In this document: positions 5,394 to 5,527 of the stretch, piece after piece | How the letters are laid out: each line of letters begins with the position of its first letter | Numbering within the stretch: position 1 is the first letter of the stretch | Source of the DNA: an uncultured Clostridia bacterium | GTDB lineage: Bacteria; Bacillota; Clostridia; Oscillospirales; Ruminococcaceae | Direction: 5' to 3' | Assembly (NCBI GenBank): GCA_938014855.1 | Contig: CALLQM010000305.1 | Coordinates: 1-5,527, forward strand | DNA: 5,527 bases | The notes under the pieces: generated by a model | Told to the model about the DNA's origin: nothing | Seen by the model: only the letters and a program-made list of their open reading frames with translations | Databases searched by the model: none | Program-made: the position numbers and the translations under genes

Positions 5394-5525
5394 CTATTTA
5401 ATTATCATATTCTCGCTACTAAACAAATTAAATAACTGCCTCAACAATTTCTCATCAGTAATATTTGACTCTATTACACATTTAAAAACATGCTTGTACT
5501 TTTTGTAGCGTTTAAGAAAAAGGCA
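5394..5525 (-). CDS. 3' end of an unidentified gene (partial, start beyond window)
   Basis: A frame open from the window edge reads 43 residues to a TAG at 5396-5394, with a Lys/Tyr-rich start (KRYKKYKHVFK) and an acidic-hydrophobic helix (NITDEKLLRQLFNLFSSEN). It looks like a real C-terminus, but the family is not recognisable. It lies 32 bases upstream of the recombinase fragment in a different frame. It could be the end of an intact gene or another decayed piece of the same element. Confidence 0.4.
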   Translation of the reverse strand, partial: CLFLKRYKKYKHVFKCVIESNITDEKLLRQLFNLFSSENMIIK

Positions 5526-5527
5526 AG

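Noticed and set aside
5165..5401. 78-residue hydrophobic plus-strand frame resembling a membrane or lipoprotein
   Set aside because: It is the complement of the recombinase fragment and of AT-rich DNA, and has no ribosome binding site.

Overview
The window looks like a piece of an anaerobic, low- to moderate-GC Firmicute (Clostridia-type) chromosome. The signs are strong AGGAGG-type ribosome binding sites, a consensus sigma-A promoter, very AT-rich flanks, and a gene set (ferredoxin-containing MinD-type ATPases, NifX-family proteins, DUF134, DUF5320) known mainly from strict anaerobes. No species can be named from the sequence.

The core is one minus-strand operon running from a promoter at about 4516-4543 down to a terminator at 238-288. 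In transcription order it holds: a small Gly/Arg/Met-rich DUF5320-type protein (4469-4221); a DUF134 DNA-binding domain fused to a NifX-like domain (4161-3427); two paralogous MinD-superfamily ATPases, each with an inserted 2[4Fe-4S] ferredoxin domain (3430-2591 and 2594-1722); an internally deleted remnant of what I read as a CGGC-domain gene (1725-1553); an Mrp/NBP35-type P-loop ATPase with an N-terminal Cys cluster (1550-729); and a free NifX-family protein with a His/Cys tail (710-354). The two ATPase genes are joined to their upstream neighbours by ATGA overlaps, and the CGGC remnant begins with a third such overlap.

The gene set (NifX/ORP-like protein, two MinD-ferredoxin ATPases, Mrp ATPase) matches the anaerobe-specific orange-protein (ORP) complex genes described in Desulfovibrio. 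There two divergent operons are run by sigma-54 and a cognate activator. Here one sigma-A operon carries a DUF134 protein as the candidate regulator. No nitrogenase structural genes or nifB, nifE or nifN are present, so a role in an iron-sulfur or molybdenum-type metallocluster or an ORP-like complex is more likely than nitrogen fixation itself. That is inference.

The left flank (1-237) holds the 3' end of a convergent plus-strand gene (2-130) that shares the bidirectional terminator. The right flank (4545-5527) is AT-rich and decayed. It contains no intact gene, a minus-strand terminator-like hairpin (4945-4998), a broken fragment of a large serine recombinase (5361-5179), and the 3' end of an unidentified minus-strand gene entering from beyond the window (5525-5394).

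The points most worth following up are the deleted CGGC gene inside an otherwise tight operon, the strong internal ribosome binding site between the two domains of the DUF134-NifX fusion, and the paired palindromes around the operon promoter with a third similar sequence at the DUF134 start codon.
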